A stretch of DNA of 64,000 bases, from contig NZ_CP034692.1 of assembly GCF_004114375.1 (NCBI RefSeq), positions 2,604,001-2,668,000 of the forward strand, written 5' to 3'. Positions 24,572-34,082 of the stretch are shown piece by piece; within the stretch, counting starts at the first letter, position 1; the number at the start of each line of letters is the position of its first letter. The DNA comes from Halorubrum sp. BOL3-1 (GTDB taxonomy: Archaea; Halobacteriota; Halobacteria; Halobacteriales; Haloferacaceae). The notes beneath the pieces are model-generated. The model saw only the letters and a list, made by a program, of their open reading frames with translations. It was not told the origin of the DNA and ran no database searches. A program made the translations under genes and the position numbers.

Positions 24572-25444
24572 ATGAACGAGCCCGGCACCGAGGGCGTGCT
24601 GTTGGACCAGGAGACGCTCCGCGGTCGGCTCGACGACGCTCCGAGGTGGCTCCGCGACCACTACCGCACCTTCCGAGAGTCGATGGTCGGCGAGCGCGAC
24701 GGGTCGCCGTTCCCCTGTTACTTCGGCATCGAAGCCGAGCGTGAGGGGGACCTCCTGTACGCCGCCTGCGAGTCGACGACGGACCCCGCCGCGCTCCTGC
24801 GACTGCGCGACCTCCTCCTCGAGTACCTCGACGCCTACGACGACCACGCCGACCGCGCGCCGCTCGCGGTGTTCTTCGCGCCGCCGGCGGGCGACCGCGG
24901 CGAGGCGCACTACCACGAGCGGCTCTGGCACGTGCTGGAGTTCCTCCACGTCCACGACCCCGAGCCGTGGCCCGACGACATCCCCACCGACCCGGACACC
25001 CCGCGCTGGGAGTTCTGCTTCGGCGGCGAGCCGCTGTTCCCGACGTCGCGGGCGCCCTTCTACGACGACCGGAAGAGCCGGTACTCGCCGGTAGGGCTGG
25101 AGGTCACTGTCCAGCCCCGGGCCGTCTTCGATGGGATCACGGCAGACACCGAGGCGGGCGAACGCGCCCGCGAGACCATCCGCGACCGGATGGGCGACTA
25201 CGACGGGGTCTGCCCCCACGCGGACCTCGGTGACTGGGGCGCCGAGGGCGACCGCGAGTGGAAGCAGTACCTGTTCCGCGAGGACGGCGACGCCGCCCCG
25301 GACGGGTGTCCCCTGTCACCGACCCGCGACCACCCGAAGGCGCCCGAGTCCCTGCTCGAACCCGGCGCGTGGCGGCGGTTCGCGAGCGACGGCGACGCGG
25401 GCGACCGCGAGGCACCCGTCTCCTCGGGGTTGAGCCATGACTGA
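24572..25444 (+). CDS. YqcI/YcgG family protein, possible heme-dependent N-hydroxylase relative
   Basis: The protein has 290 residues. [18 protein letters not shown], the [17 protein letters not shown] segment and the late motif [20 protein letters not shown] match YqcI/YcgG family proteins. Some relatives are heme-dependent oxygenases that hydroxylate guanidine groups in guanitoxin biosynthesis. That function is not implied here, but conserved His and Cys residues are present. The gene overlaps an isochorismatase-like hydrolase gene by eight bases, so they probably act together or at least are co-regulated. Confidence 0.8.
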   Translation: MNEPGTEGVLLDQETLRGRLDDAPRWLRDHYRTFRESMVGERDGSPFPCYFGIEAEREGDLLYAACESTTDPAALLRLRDLLLEYLDAYDDHADRAPLAVFFAPPAGDRGEAHYHERLWHVLEFLHVHDPEPWPDDIPTDPDTPRWEFCFGGEPLFPTSRAPFYDDRKSRYSPVGLEVTVQPRAVFDGITADTEAGERARETIRDRMGDYDGVCPHADLGDWGAEGDREWKQYLFREDGDAAPDGCPLSPTRDHPKAPESLLEPGAWRRFASDGDAGDREAPVSSGLSHD

Positions 25445-25988
25445 CGACCCTGTCCTCCTCCTCGTCGACTTCCAGACCGGCTTCGACGGGCCGGGCTGGG
25501 GCGAGCGCAACAACCCCGACGCCGAGGCGGTCGCGGCCGCGCTCCTCGACCGCTGGCGCGAGGCGGACCGTCCCGTCGCGCACGTCCGCCACGCCTCGAC
25601 CGAGCCGGACTCGCCGCTGCGGCCGGACGCCCCCGGCTTCGCGTGGAAGCCCGAGACGGCCCCCGTCGACGGCGAGCCGGCCTTCGAGAAGTCGGTCAAC
25701 GGGGCGTTCCTCGACTCCGGGCTCGACGCGTGGCTCCGCGAGGCGGGTCACGAGTCGCTCGTCGTCTGCGGGCTGACCACCGACCACTGCGTCTCGACCA
25801 CGACGCGCGAGGCCGAGAACCGCGGCTACGACGTTCGGGTCGTCGCCGACGCGACCGCGACGCACGCGCGCGAGGCACCCGACGGCGAGCGGATCGACCC
25901 GGAGACCTCCCACCGCGTCGCGCTCGCGCACCTGAACGGCGAGTTCGCGGCGGTCGTCGAGAGCGGCGACCTGCTCGGGGAGCGCTGA
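25437..25988 (+). CDS. cysteine hydrolase, isochorismatase-like
   Basis: The protein has 183 residues and a complete Asp-Lys-Cys triad: [10 protein letters not shown] (Asp11), [10 protein letters not shown] (Lys85) and [11 protein letters not shown] (Cys118, preceded by the cis-peptide loop). Relatives cleave amide or vinyl-ether bonds in substrates such as nicotinamide, ureidoacrylate or isochorismate; the exact substrate is unknown. The start ATG lies inside the end of the YqcI/YcgG gene. Confidence 0.9.
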   Translation: MTDDPVLLLVDFQTGFDGPGWGERNNPDAEAVAAALLDRWREADRPVAHVRHASTEPDSPLRPDAPGFAWKPETAPVDGEPAFEKSVNGAFLDSGLDAWLREAGHESLVVCGLTTDHCVSTTTREAENRGYDVRVVADATATHAREAPDGERIDPETSHRVALAHLNGEFAAVVESGDLLGER

Positions 25989-26020
25989 CCGCGCGACCAC
26001 ACCGCCGAGGTCGACCGCGC

Positions 26021-27493
26021 TCAGTCGTCGTCGGCCGTCTCCGCACCGGTCTCGGCCCCGCCCCCGCTCGCGCGCCAGGCGGCGTTCGCGAACATCCCGC
26101 GCCGCGTCGTGTAGAGGAAGTATCCCCCGAGACCGACGAAGCCGACGACGTTGGAGGCCGCGACCGCCCAGAAGACGGCCGCGACGCCCCATCCCAATCC
26201 GGGCGTCACGGTGACACCGAACGCCCCGAACGCCGTCGCGACCGGGACGGCCGCGACCGCGATCGGGAACCGGATCCCCCAGTACTTGATCAGGTCGGCG
26301 GCGAAGGAGGTGCGGGTGCGGGAGGCGCCGTTGAAGCCGGCCAACAGGGTGTACGTGCCGCCGAGCGCCCAGTAGGAGGCGCCGAGGATCCGGAGGTACG
26401 TCACCGCGAGGTCGCGTCCCGTCGCGGTGAGGTCCGGGGCGAGCAGGTCCGCGACCCCGCCGGCGAACAGGAACTGGACGGCGCCCAGCGCGAGGAACCC
26501 GGCGACGACCATGCCGGTGCTGACGGTCGTCGTCCGGCGGGCCCGCTCGGGGGCGTCCGCGCCGAGGTTCTGCCCGATCATCGACTGGGCGGCCTGCTGT
26601 ATCCCGAGCGCCGGGACGACCGCGAGCGTCGCGACCCGCGCACCGACCGTGTACGCCGCGACGCCCGCCGCGCCGCCGGCGATCGCGACGAGACCGACGA
26701 CGAACACCCGGACCAGCTCGCTCACGCCGCGCTGTCCCCCGAGCGGGGCCCCCACGGTGACCACCTCGCGGACGAGCCCGATGTCGACCGCGAACGCCTC
26801 GCGCGTGAGCCGGAAAGTATCGCGGCCGATCCCGGCGGCGTACCCGAGGATCCACAGGAGGCCGACGACGCCAGCGAGGGCGGTGCCGAGCGCGGCGCCG
26901 GCGACGCCGAGTTCCGGGACTGGACCGGCTCCGAAGATGAGGACCGGCGCGGCGACGAGGTTGACGAGGACGCTGACGAGGCTCACGTGGAACACCGCGC
27001 GGGTGTCGCCGTAGGCGGTGAAGCAGTTCTCGACGGTGTCGCCGACGGCCCCGACCGGGAGGACGGCGATCACGATCGCGAGGTACGTCGCCGTCGTGCC
27101 GGCGAGCGCCGGGTCGGCGCCGAGGAGCGCTACCGCCTCCTCGGCGTAGACGACCACGGGGACCGCGACCACTGCCGTGACCGCGAGCGCGACGAGCGCG
27201 CCGTTGACCGCGACGCGACGCGCGCCCGCCTCGTCGTCGTCGCCGGCGCGCTGCGAGACGAGGATCTGGGTGCCGACCGCGCCGACCACGACCGTCGCGC
27301 CGAGCAGCGACTGGACCGGGAGGCTGAGACCGACCGCGGCGACCGCGTCCTCGCCCACCCGCCCGAGCCAGAACGTGTCGATCAGCGCGTTCGCGACGTA
27401 CACGACGTTCTGCGCGACGAGCGGTGCGGCGAGAACGAGTAACACCCTGCCGACCGGCCCGTCGGTGATCGCCTCGCGGTCGACGTCCAACAT
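26021..27493 (-). CDS. MATE family efflux transporter
   Basis: The protein has 490 residues with about 12 helices in two related halves. NVVYVANALIDTFWLGRVGEDAVAAVG is the typical first helix pair of MATE exporters; only part of it is diagnostic (NALIDTFWLGR). The family exports organic cations or drugs in exchange for sodium or protons. The start codon at 27493 lies about 25 bp after an AT-rich promoter on the minus strand (AAAAGTGTAAT region at 27524-27534). It converges with the isochorismatase gene. Confidence 0.9.
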   Translation of the reverse strand: MLDVDREAITDGPVGRVLLVLAAPLVAQNVVYVANALIDTFWLGRVGEDAVAAVGLSLPVQSLLGATVVVGAVGTQILVSQRAGDDDEAGARRVAVNGALVALAVTAVVAVPVVVYAEEAVALLGADPALAGTTATYLAIVIAVLPVGAVGDTVENCFTAYGDTRAVFHVSLVSVLVNLVAAPVLIFGAGPVPELGVAGAALGTALAGVVGLLWILGYAAGIGRDTFRLTREAFAVDIGLVREVVTVGAPLGGQRGVSELVRVFVVGLVAIAGGAAGVAAYTVGARVATLAVVPALGIQQAAQSMIGQNLGADAPERARRTTTVSTGMVVAGFLALGAVQFLFAGGVADLLAPDLTATGRDLAVTYLRILGASYWALGGTYTLLAGFNGASRTRTSFAADLIKYWGIRFPIAVAAVPVATAFGAFGVTVTPGLGWGVAAVFWAVAASNVVGFVGLGGYFLYTTRRGMFANAAWRASGGGAETGAETADDD

Positions 27494-27742
27494 CGAATCG
27501 TTCCGGTATTAGGTAGTCATAATAAAAGTGTAATGGTCGTGAACACGACTCTCGAATCGGGGCGTTACCCATCGTCCCGGTGCGAGCGCCGGAGACCGGT
27601 GCGCCGAACGCGACCGGCCGGCGTCCTCGCAGGCGTCCGCCCGTCCGTTCGCACAACCGGACCGGCTCGATCACCTCCTGCGCGGCCGCCAGCCGCCGCG
27701 AAGGGAAACCTCTTAATGGACTACGCGCCGAATCCGTGGTAT

Positions 27743-29113
27743 ATGAGCAACGGCGACGACGACCCGGCCGATGCCTCCGAGGGGGCCGACGCCGCGGACG
27801 ACGGCGGGGACGCCGGCGAGTCGGCGGAGACGCCCGCCCCCACGCTCCCCGAAGACCCGATCGAGGAGTCCCTGACCGAGTACCTCGACGAGATCGCGGA
27901 CCGCCTCGCCGCCGCCGAGAGCGAGGCCGACCTCGACGACGTTGAGGCGCTCTTAGGAGACGCGGAGACCGGCATCGAGGCCGCGGACCTCCCCGAGCCG
28001 GACGAGGACGACGAGGACGCCGACGACCCCCGCGGCGACCTCGAAGCCCGCGTCGCGGAGCTCCGCGACGGCGTCGAAGACGCCCGCGGTCCCTACGGCT
28101 CTGACATCGCCGACGCGACCGAGACCGCCGCCGCGACGGTCGGGGACACCGAGTGGACCGGGGACGGCCACGACGACGTCGCCGCCGCCGTCGCGTCGTT
28201 CGTTGACGCGGCCGCCGAGACGGTCGACGTCGACGCCGGTCCCGACGGCGACGAGACCGCGGACCTCGTCGCGGCGCTCGACGCCGTCGCCGCGGGAGTC
28301 GCTGACGCCGACCTCGACGCGGACGCCGACGCCGACGATATCGCCGCCCTGCTGGACGCGACCGACGACCTGGAGGCGGGACTCGACGACGCCGAGGAGT
28401 GGGACGACCTCGAGACCCACGAGCAGCTCCGCGCGCAGGGGTACTACGGCGTGCTCGGCCACTACAAGGACTTCCCGGTCGAGTGGGCCGCGCTGAAGGA
28501 ACACGAGGCGCGGGGCAACGTCGACATGATCCTGCTCGCGCTCGACTCGCTGCAGTCCGAGTTCATGGAGCGCCACTGCCTGGAGGCGTTCGAGCGGATG
28601 GGCAAGCGCGGCAAGACCGAGGCGTCCGTCGAGGAGGTCCTCGGCCGCGCCGAGAAGCGCGACCGACCCGCGATCCGGATCCTCGGAAAGATGGCGGCCG
28701 AGGAGGCCACAGACACCCTCGTCGAGTACGTCTCTGAGGACTCGAACCCGCAGCTCCAGAAGGTCGTGTTCAAAGCGCTCGGGGAGATCGGCGCGACGGA
28801 AGCGGTCCAGCCCCTCGCGAACCAACTCGACCCCGACGGCGACACCGAGGACTTGGTCCGCCCGCACGCCGCCCGCGCGCTCGGGCTGATCGGTGACGCC
28901 CGCGCCGTCGACCCCCTCGCGGACGCGCTCGAAACCGACCCGTCCGACGACGTCCGCGCGGCCGCCGGCTGGGCGCTCCGCCAGATCGGCACCCGCGAGG
29001 CGCTCGAAGCGGCCGCCGAGTGCGCCGACGAACGCTCCTTCATCGTCTCGACCGAGGGCGAGAAGGCGCGCGACGCACTTGACGACGAGACCGAGCCCGC
29101 GGCGACGGCCTGA
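27743..29113 (+). CDS. HEAT-repeat protein with long acidic N-terminus
   Basis: The protein has 456 residues. Residues 1 to about 200 are very acidic and low in complexity (many Asp, Glu and Ala). Residues about 215-440 form alpha-helical HEAT/PBS-lyase-like repeats, including KRDRPAIRILGKMAAEEA, VVFKALGEIGATEAVQPLA and AARALGLIGDARAVDPLAD. These act as scaffolds for protein contacts. The ATG at 27743 lies about 28-34 bp after a TATA-like CTCTTAAT (27707-27714), consistent with a leaderless transcript; the longer frame is unsupported. A second, unrelated HEAT protein lies in the chemotaxis cluster at 53156. Confidence 0.85.
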   Translation: MSNGDDDPADASEGADAADDGGDAGESAETPAPTLPEDPIEESLTEYLDEIADRLAAAESEADLDDVEALLGDAETGIEAADLPEPDEDDEDADDPRGDLEARVAELRDGVEDARGPYGSDIADATETAAATVGDTEWTGDGHDDVAAAVASFVDAAAETVDVDAGPDGDETADLVAALDAVAAGVADADLDADADADDIAALLDATDDLEAGLDDAEEWDDLETHEQLRAQGYYGVLGHYKDFPVEWAALKEHEARGNVDMILLALDSLQSEFMERHCLEAFERMGKRGKTEASVEEVLGRAEKRDRPAIRILGKMAAEEATDTLVEYVSEDSNPQLQKVVFKALGEIGATEAVQPLANQLDPDGDTEDLVRPHAARALGLIGDARAVDPLADALETDPSDDVRAAAGWALRQIGTREALEAAAECADERSFIVSTEGEKARDALDDETEPAATA

Positions 29114-29177
29114 TTCGGGGCGGAGCGCCCGCCGCGGCCGCGAACCCTTTTACCCGATAGCGGCGCCACGCCCCCCC

Positions 29178-30917
29178 GTGTCGTCCCCTCGTCCGAATCG
29201 CCCGGCCCGCGTCGCGACGCTCGTCCTGCTCGTCGCCGCGGCGGGCGTCGCGTGCTGTCCGCCGGCGGCGGCCGCGCCTCTCGACGAGGCCGGCTCGCCG
29301 CCCGCGAACGCCTCCGAGGTCGACCGCGAGCCGCGGATCGCCGAGCTGTACCCGAATCCGACGACCGAGGAGAACCGCGGCGAGTACCTCGTCGTCTTCC
29401 TGCCGGAGCGCGGGAACTGGTCGCTCTCCGACGGCCACCACGACGCCCGAATTCCGGCGAACGCGAGCGGGGCGGTGGCGCTCTCGACCGCGCCGAACCG
29501 GACCGCGTCGATCCGCGAGGACTCCCGCCGCGACGCCGAGCCGACGGGTCCGGGCGCGACCGGGACATCCCCGGCGGAGATCCGCCGCCTCACCGACCAC
29601 TTCCCGCTGTCGGCCGCCGGCGATCGGATCGAACTCCGACGGAACGGGAGCGCGGTCGACACCGTCGCCTACGACCGCGCCCGCGAGGGGTACCGCTGGC
29701 GCGCCGCGTGGGACGAGTGGCGGCCGCGGGGATACGAGCCGCGTTCACCGAAGCGGACCGCTGACGCCAGGGTGACGCCTTTCGTCCTCCCCGACAGCCC
29801 CGGAGTCCCGGTCGAGCCGCTCCGGACCGCGGACGACCGCCTGTTACTCGCCGGCTACACGCTGACGTCTGCGCGGGTCGCGGACGCGCTCGTCGCGGCC
29901 GCCGACCGCGGGGTTCGCGTCCGCGTGCTCTTGGAGGGGTCGCCGGTCGGCGGGTTCCCCGCGCGGAGCGCGCGGCTGCTGGATAGGTTGATGAACGCCG
30001 GGGTGGCGGTCCGGGTTCTCGACGGCGAGGTCGAGCGGTTCCGGTTCCACCACCCAAAGTACGCGGTCGCGGACGACGACGCCGTCGTGCTCACGGAGAA
30101 CTGGAAGCGGTCCGGCACCGGCGGTCGCGGGAGCCGCGGATGGGGAGCGCTCGTCGAGGGCGGTGTCAACGTCAAAAGCGGCGTCGGAACCGAGAGCGGC
30201 GCGGGGACCGAGCCGGACGCGACCGTCGCGGACGACTTGGCGGCCCTGTTCCGCGAGGACTTCCGGGCGCACGACGCGCGACCGTGGCGCGAGTTCCGCG
30301 CCGACACCGAGTTCCACGGGGGCGGCCGGGCGAACGGCTCGTACCCGACGCGGTTCGACGCGCCGGCAGAGCCGGCGGCCGCGGACGTGACCGTGTTGAC
30401 CGCGCCCGGCAACGCGGCGGACCGGATCGTCGCGCGGATCGACGCCGCCGACGAGCGCGTCCTCGCGGTCGCACCGCGCGCCGCCGGTCCCGACGACCGG
30501 ATCGTCCGCGCCCTCCGGCGCGCGGCCGACCGCGGCGTCGACGTCCACCTGCTGCTCTCGGACGCGTGGTACGACCGAGAGGCGAACCGGAACCTCTCGG
30601 AGGCCCTCGGGGACGAGCCGATCGCGGTCGACCTCGCGGCTCCGCGCGGCCGCTACGACACGGTCCACGCGAAGGGACTCGTCGTCGACGACACGGCGAT
30701 CGTCGGCAGTCTCAACTGGAACCCGAGCGCGGCGACGAGCAACCGGGAGGTGGTGCTCGCGGTCGAAAACGAGTCGCTCGCGGACTTCTACGCCCGCGCG
30801 TACGCGGCGGACTGGCGCGGCGGCAGCGTCCACCTCCCGGTCGGACTCCTCGCCGGGTTCGGGGTCGCGCTCGCGGCAGCCGGCGCCGTGGCTCGACGGG
30901 AGGTCGCGTTCGGCTGA
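29178..30917 (+). CDS. secreted phospholipase D-like protein with lamin-tail-like domain
   Basis: The protein has 579 residues and begins at a GTG. RPARVATLVLLVAAAGVACC is a signal peptide. Residues about 45-195 (RIAELYPNPTTEENRGEYL) resemble a lamin-tail domain. Two PLD-type motifs follow: RFHHPKYAVADDD near residue 290 and TVHAKGLVVDDTAIVGSLNW near residue 500, the complete HxKxxxxD form. A hydrophobic helix at the C-terminus (about 555-575) probably anchors it outside the membrane. PLD-like enzymes cleave phosphodiesters in lipids or nucleic acids; the substrate is unknown. The longer frame upstream overlaps the HEAT gene and is rejected. Confidence 0.85.
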   Translation: MSSPRPNRPARVATLVLLVAAAGVACCPPAAAAPLDEAGSPPANASEVDREPRIAELYPNPTTEENRGEYLVVFLPERGNWSLSDGHHDARIPANASGAVALSTAPNRTASIREDSRRDAEPTGPGATGTSPAEIRRLTDHFPLSAAGDRIELRRNGSAVDTVAYDRAREGYRWRAAWDEWRPRGYEPRSPKRTADARVTPFVLPDSPGVPVEPLRTADDRLLLAGYTLTSARVADALVAAADRGVRVRVLLEGSPVGGFPARSARLLDRLMNAGVAVRVLDGEVERFRFHHPKYAVADDDAVVLTENWKRSGTGGRGSRGWGALVEGGVNVKSGVGTESGAGTEPDATVADDLAALFREDFRAHDARPWREFRADTEFHGGGRANGSYPTRFDAPAEPAAADVTVLTAPGNAADRIVARIDAADERVLAVAPRAAGPDDRIVRALRRAADRGVDVHLLLSDAWYDREANRNLSEALGDEPIAVDLAAPRGRYDTVHAKGLVVDDTAIVGSLNWNPSAATSNREVVLAVENESLADFYARAYAADWRGGSVHLPVGLLAGFGVALAAAGAVARREVAFG

Positions 30918-30962
30918 GGCGGGGTCGAGATCGGAACGGAGTCGAGGTTAGAGTCGCCGCGG

Positions 30963-32909
30963 TCAGTCGTCGAGCGCGATGGTCGAGGAGAGCGCCTCGT
31001 CGAGCTCGGCGTCCGCCATCTTCGCGACCAGCGCCTCGATCACTTCGCTCCGGCGTCCCTTCACGAACTTGATGGAGCCGACGACGAGGTGGCCACCGCC
31101 GGAGACGCCCGCCTCGGGCAGCTCCTCGTTCAGCTCGGTCACCATGTTCGGGATGTCGAGCCGGACGCCGTCCGAGCGCAGGACGGAGAAGTCCGGCCCG
31201 TAGCCGATGGTGATAACCGGGTCGCCGGTCTCTTTCACCCTCCGGTCGTGGAGTTCGCCGGTCGTCTTCCCCGGCGCGGGGTAGGTGAACCGGTGGGCGT
31301 ACTCGTCTAAGTCGATCCGGTAGAGGTGCGCGCCGGAGGCGAGGCGCTCGTGTTCGACGTGGTCGTCGACCGCGTCGAGCTGGCGTTCCACGTCGCGTTC
31401 GGCCCGCTCAGAGAGGAAATCAACGAGCTCCTCGTGGCGATCCTCGTCGTCGCACCCGACGTTGAGGGCGTCGTTGACCAGAGTCTTCCCCTCGGAGTAG
31501 CGGAGCCAGTGGGCGGCGTAGTCGAGCGCCTCCCCGATGTCGAGGAGGTCGGACTCGTCGTACCCGGCGTCCTCGGCCAGCGCGACGTAGTCGTCCATCG
31601 CCTCCGCCTTCGAGCGGTCGGAGAGGCCGGCGACCGCCGGCACGTGTTCGAGCTCCTCGGAGATCGAAGGGTCGATGAGGCGGGCGAGCTCGACGCACAT
31701 CATCCCCGTGGTGATCCGGTAGTCCTCGTCGTGGAGGTAGGGGTTGACGTGGGCGTCGAGCAGCGGCTCGACCGCCTCGGGGTCGGGGTGGTGGTGGTCG
31801 ACGGCCGCGATGGGGATGTCGTAGTGCGCGAGGTTCTCGTAGGCCGGGACGTCTTCCTCGGTCGACCCGTTGTCGAGCATCAAAAGGAAGGGGAGCTTTT
31901 GGCCGTGGCGAGCGCGTCCCTCCAGCGCGAAGTTGAGGTCGCGGGTGACGTCCTCCATCTCGTAGTAGGGCGCCTTGCTCGGGAGCCGCTTGAAGAGGTG
32001 TTGGGCCGCGTCGGGGTCGCCGTGGACCTCCTCGACGAGGTTCTCTAAGGCGAGCTGGACGGGGATCGCGGCGCACATCCCGTCGCCGTCGGCGTGGTGG
32101 CGGACGCGGATCGGGCGGCCGGCGAGGACGGTCTGACGGAGCAGCCGCGCCAGCTCGCGGAGGTCCTCGTGGACCGGCTCGAACGCCGTCCACTCGACGA
32201 GGGGGTCGACGTCGGCCGGCTCGGCGCGCTCGTCGAGGGCCGCCTCGTAACGCTCGTGGGCGTCGGCGGCGCGGTCGTCCGAGAGCCGCTTCAGCGAGTC
32301 CACTTCGAGCTGCAGGGCGTTCTCGCGGGTCTCGACCGTGCCCGAGACGTGGACCACGTCGCCGACCTCGACCTCGGGGTACGCCCGGACGCCGGCGGAC
32401 TCGAAGGCGGCACAGGAGAGGACGCCGGAGGCGTCCGCGACGGCGAAGATGGTGGGACCGCCGGTCTGTTTCGCCTGGACGACCTCGCCCTCGACGGTGA
32501 CCTCGTTGCCGGGGGCGAGCCCGCGGACCCGCGAGACCGTCGGCTCGTGGGCGACGGTCTCGGTGCGGTAGTCGTCGGGGTCGACGTCGTCGAACGCGAC
32601 GTCGCCGTTCTCCTTCACCTCGGTGAGCCGGACGACCAGCCGGTCGCCGACAGCGTAGTCGTCGTCGAGGTTCGACTCGTGGACGAGACCGCTCACGGCG
32701 TCGGAAAGATCGACGAACACGCCGTAGTCGACGACGCCGTTGACCTCGGCGTGGTACAGCGCGTCGACCGCGGCGTCTTCGAGGGTACAGTCCGGTGCGA
32801 GATCGTAGACGGTCGGCCGGCCGTCGGCCGCCCCCTCCGCCGCGTCGGCGTCGGGTTCGAGGCTCGAATCGCCCCGCGTGCCGGAATCTCCGGCGGTGTT
32901 TTCGCTCAT
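30963..32909 (-). CDS. DHH family phosphoesterase with S1 and OB domains (RecJ-like)
   Basis: The protein has 648 residues. After an acidic start, an S1-like domain lies at about 55-110 (GVVDYGVFVDLSDAVSGLVH), an OB fold at about 130-190 (VTVEGEVVQAKQTGG), then the DHH nuclease core with HHADGDGMCAA (about 275) and AAVDHHHPDPEAV (about 360). The DHHA1 part with SGGGHLVVGSIKF lies at the end (about 610). These are RecJ/GAN-type nucleases or nanoRNases acting on single-stranded nucleic acid. The start at 32909 avoids the longer frame that crosses the divergent JAMM gene. Confidence 0.9.
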   Translation of the reverse strand: MSENTAGDSGTRGDSSLEPDADAAEGAADGRPTVYDLAPDCTLEDAAVDALYHAEVNGVVDYGVFVDLSDAVSGLVHESNLDDDYAVGDRLVVRLTEVKENGDVAFDDVDPDDYRTETVAHEPTVSRVRGLAPGNEVTVEGEVVQAKQTGGPTIFAVADASGVLSCAAFESAGVRAYPEVEVGDVVHVSGTVETRENALQLEVDSLKRLSDDRAADAHERYEAALDERAEPADVDPLVEWTAFEPVHEDLRELARLLRQTVLAGRPIRVRHHADGDGMCAAIPVQLALENLVEEVHGDPDAAQHLFKRLPSKAPYYEMEDVTRDLNFALEGRARHGQKLPFLLMLDNGSTEEDVPAYENLAHYDIPIAAVDHHHPDPEAVEPLLDAHVNPYLHDEDYRITTGMMCVELARLIDPSISEELEHVPAVAGLSDRSKAEAMDDYVALAEDAGYDESDLLDIGEALDYAAHWLRYSEGKTLVNDALNVGCDDEDRHEELVDFLSERAERDVERQLDAVDDHVEHERLASGAHLYRIDLDEYAHRFTYPAPGKTTGELHDRRVKETGDPVITIGYGPDFSVLRSDGVRLDIPNMVTELNEELPEAGVSGGGHLVVGSIKFVKGRRSEVIEALVAKMADAELDEALSSTIALDD

Positions 32910-33026
32910 AGACACGTTTCGGGAACGGGCGGTGTTAAGCCTGTTCTCTCGCCGCTCGGGGCGATAGACCGCCCGCGCGTCTCGCGGTCCGGAACCCCTA
33001 TGAGGCGACGGCGACTTGTCTCGTTC

Positions 33027-33542
33027 ATGCGACTGTTCCGCTCGGACGAGCTCCTCGGTATCGCTCGAGAGACCCTCGATTTCGTCCTCGAGGCGAGCGA
33101 GGAGACGCACCCCGACGAGTACATGGGGTTCCTCCGCGCGGACGACGCCCGGAGGCTGGACCTCGACCGAGACGGGCAGGTGATCACGGACGTTCTCGTC
33201 ATCCCCGGGACGGAGTCGAGTCCGACGAGCGCCAGCGTCCGCAGCCACATGAAGCCGAACGACATGCGCGCCGTCGGCTCGGTCCACTCGCACCCGAACG
33301 GCGCGCTGCGCCCGAGCGACGCCGACCTCGCCACGTTCGGACAGGGGAAGGTCCACATCATCGTCGGCGCGCCCTACGGCTGGGGCGACTGGAAGGCGTT
33401 CGACAGCGAGGGGCGACAGACCACCCTCGACGTGCTCGACGTGGAGGTGCCCGACGAGCACTTCTTCGATTTCACCCAAGAGGACATCGACCGCGAGCTC
33501 GCTGACCGCGACGACGGCGGCTTCCTCTCGTGGTTCCGATGA
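33027..33542 (+). CDS. JAMM/MPN+ metalloprotease, candidate desampylase
   Basis: The protein has 171 residues. It carries a complete JAMM motif: Glu31 in EYMGFL, then [14 protein letters not shown] with His87, His89, Ser97 and Asp100 in the exact HxHx7Sx2D spacing. In archaea such enzymes remove SAMP ubiquitin-like proteins from conjugates; that role is inferred. The ATG at 33027 is preferred to 33000 because [11 protein letters not shown] starts the fold. The stop overlaps the ATG of ribL (ATGA at 33539), so the two are coupled. Confidence 0.85.
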   Translation: MRLFRSDELLGIARETLDFVLEASEETHPDEYMGFLRADDARRLDLDRDGQVITDVLVIPGTESSPTSASVRSHMKPNDMRAVGSVHSHPNGALRPSDADLATFGQGKVHIIVGAPYGWGDWKAFDSEGRQTTLDVLDVEVPDEHFFDFTQEDIDRELADRDDGGFLSWFR

Positions 33543-33991
33543 CCCGGGTCGTCGCGCAGGGGACCTTCGACCTGCTCCACCCCGGCCACGTCCACTACCT
33601 GGAGGACGCCGCGGCCCGCGGCGACGAACTCAACGCCATCGTCGCCCGCCGCACCAACGTCACGCACAAGCCTGCGCCGGTGTTGTGCGCCCGCCAACGG
33701 CGCGACATGGTCGCCGCGCTCGACGCGGTCGACGAGGCGCACCTCGGGGACCCCGAGGACGTGTTCGTCCCGATCGAGCGGCTCGACCCCGACGTGATCG
33801 TGTTGGGGTTCGACCAGCATCACGACGAGGAAGACATCGCGACCGCGCTCGCGGAGCGCGGCATCGACTGCCGGGTCGAGCGCGCGTCGGGTCGCGAGCC
33901 GGAGTACGGAGACGAACTGCTCTCCAGCGGCGACATCGTCGACCGGATCTTGCGAGAACGGGGCGACGGCGCGGACCCGACGCGGGACTGA
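33539..33991 (+). CDS. ribL: FAD synthase, archaeal cytidylyltransferase type
   Basis: The protein has 150 residues. [17 protein letters not shown] provides the HxGH motif (His14, His17) of nucleotidyltransferases, and the late segment [17 protein letters not shown] corresponds to the second signature. RibL uses ATP or CTP to convert FMN to FAD in archaea. It is translationally coupled to the JAMM protease gene, a pairing with no obvious biochemical link. Confidence 0.9.
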   Translation: MTRVVAQGTFDLLHPGHVHYLEDAAARGDELNAIVARRTNVTHKPAPVLCARQRRDMVAALDAVDEAHLGDPEDVFVPIERLDPDVIVLGFDQHHDEEDIATALAERGIDCRVERASGREPEYGDELLSSGDIVDRILRERGDGADPTRD

Positions 33992-34082
33992 CGGCGGACC
34001 GGATCTCGTCCGTCTCGCCCCATGCCGCCGCCGTTCCGCGAAGCGCGGAGCATATATGGGTCGGCTCCGTACTTAACGTCAC

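Noticed and set aside
25137-27674. Minus-strand ORF of 845 codons across the hydrolase and MATE region
   Set aside because: It is Arg/Pro-rich and overlaps the well-supported genes at 24572, 25437 and 26021 in other frames; a typical high-GC shadow.
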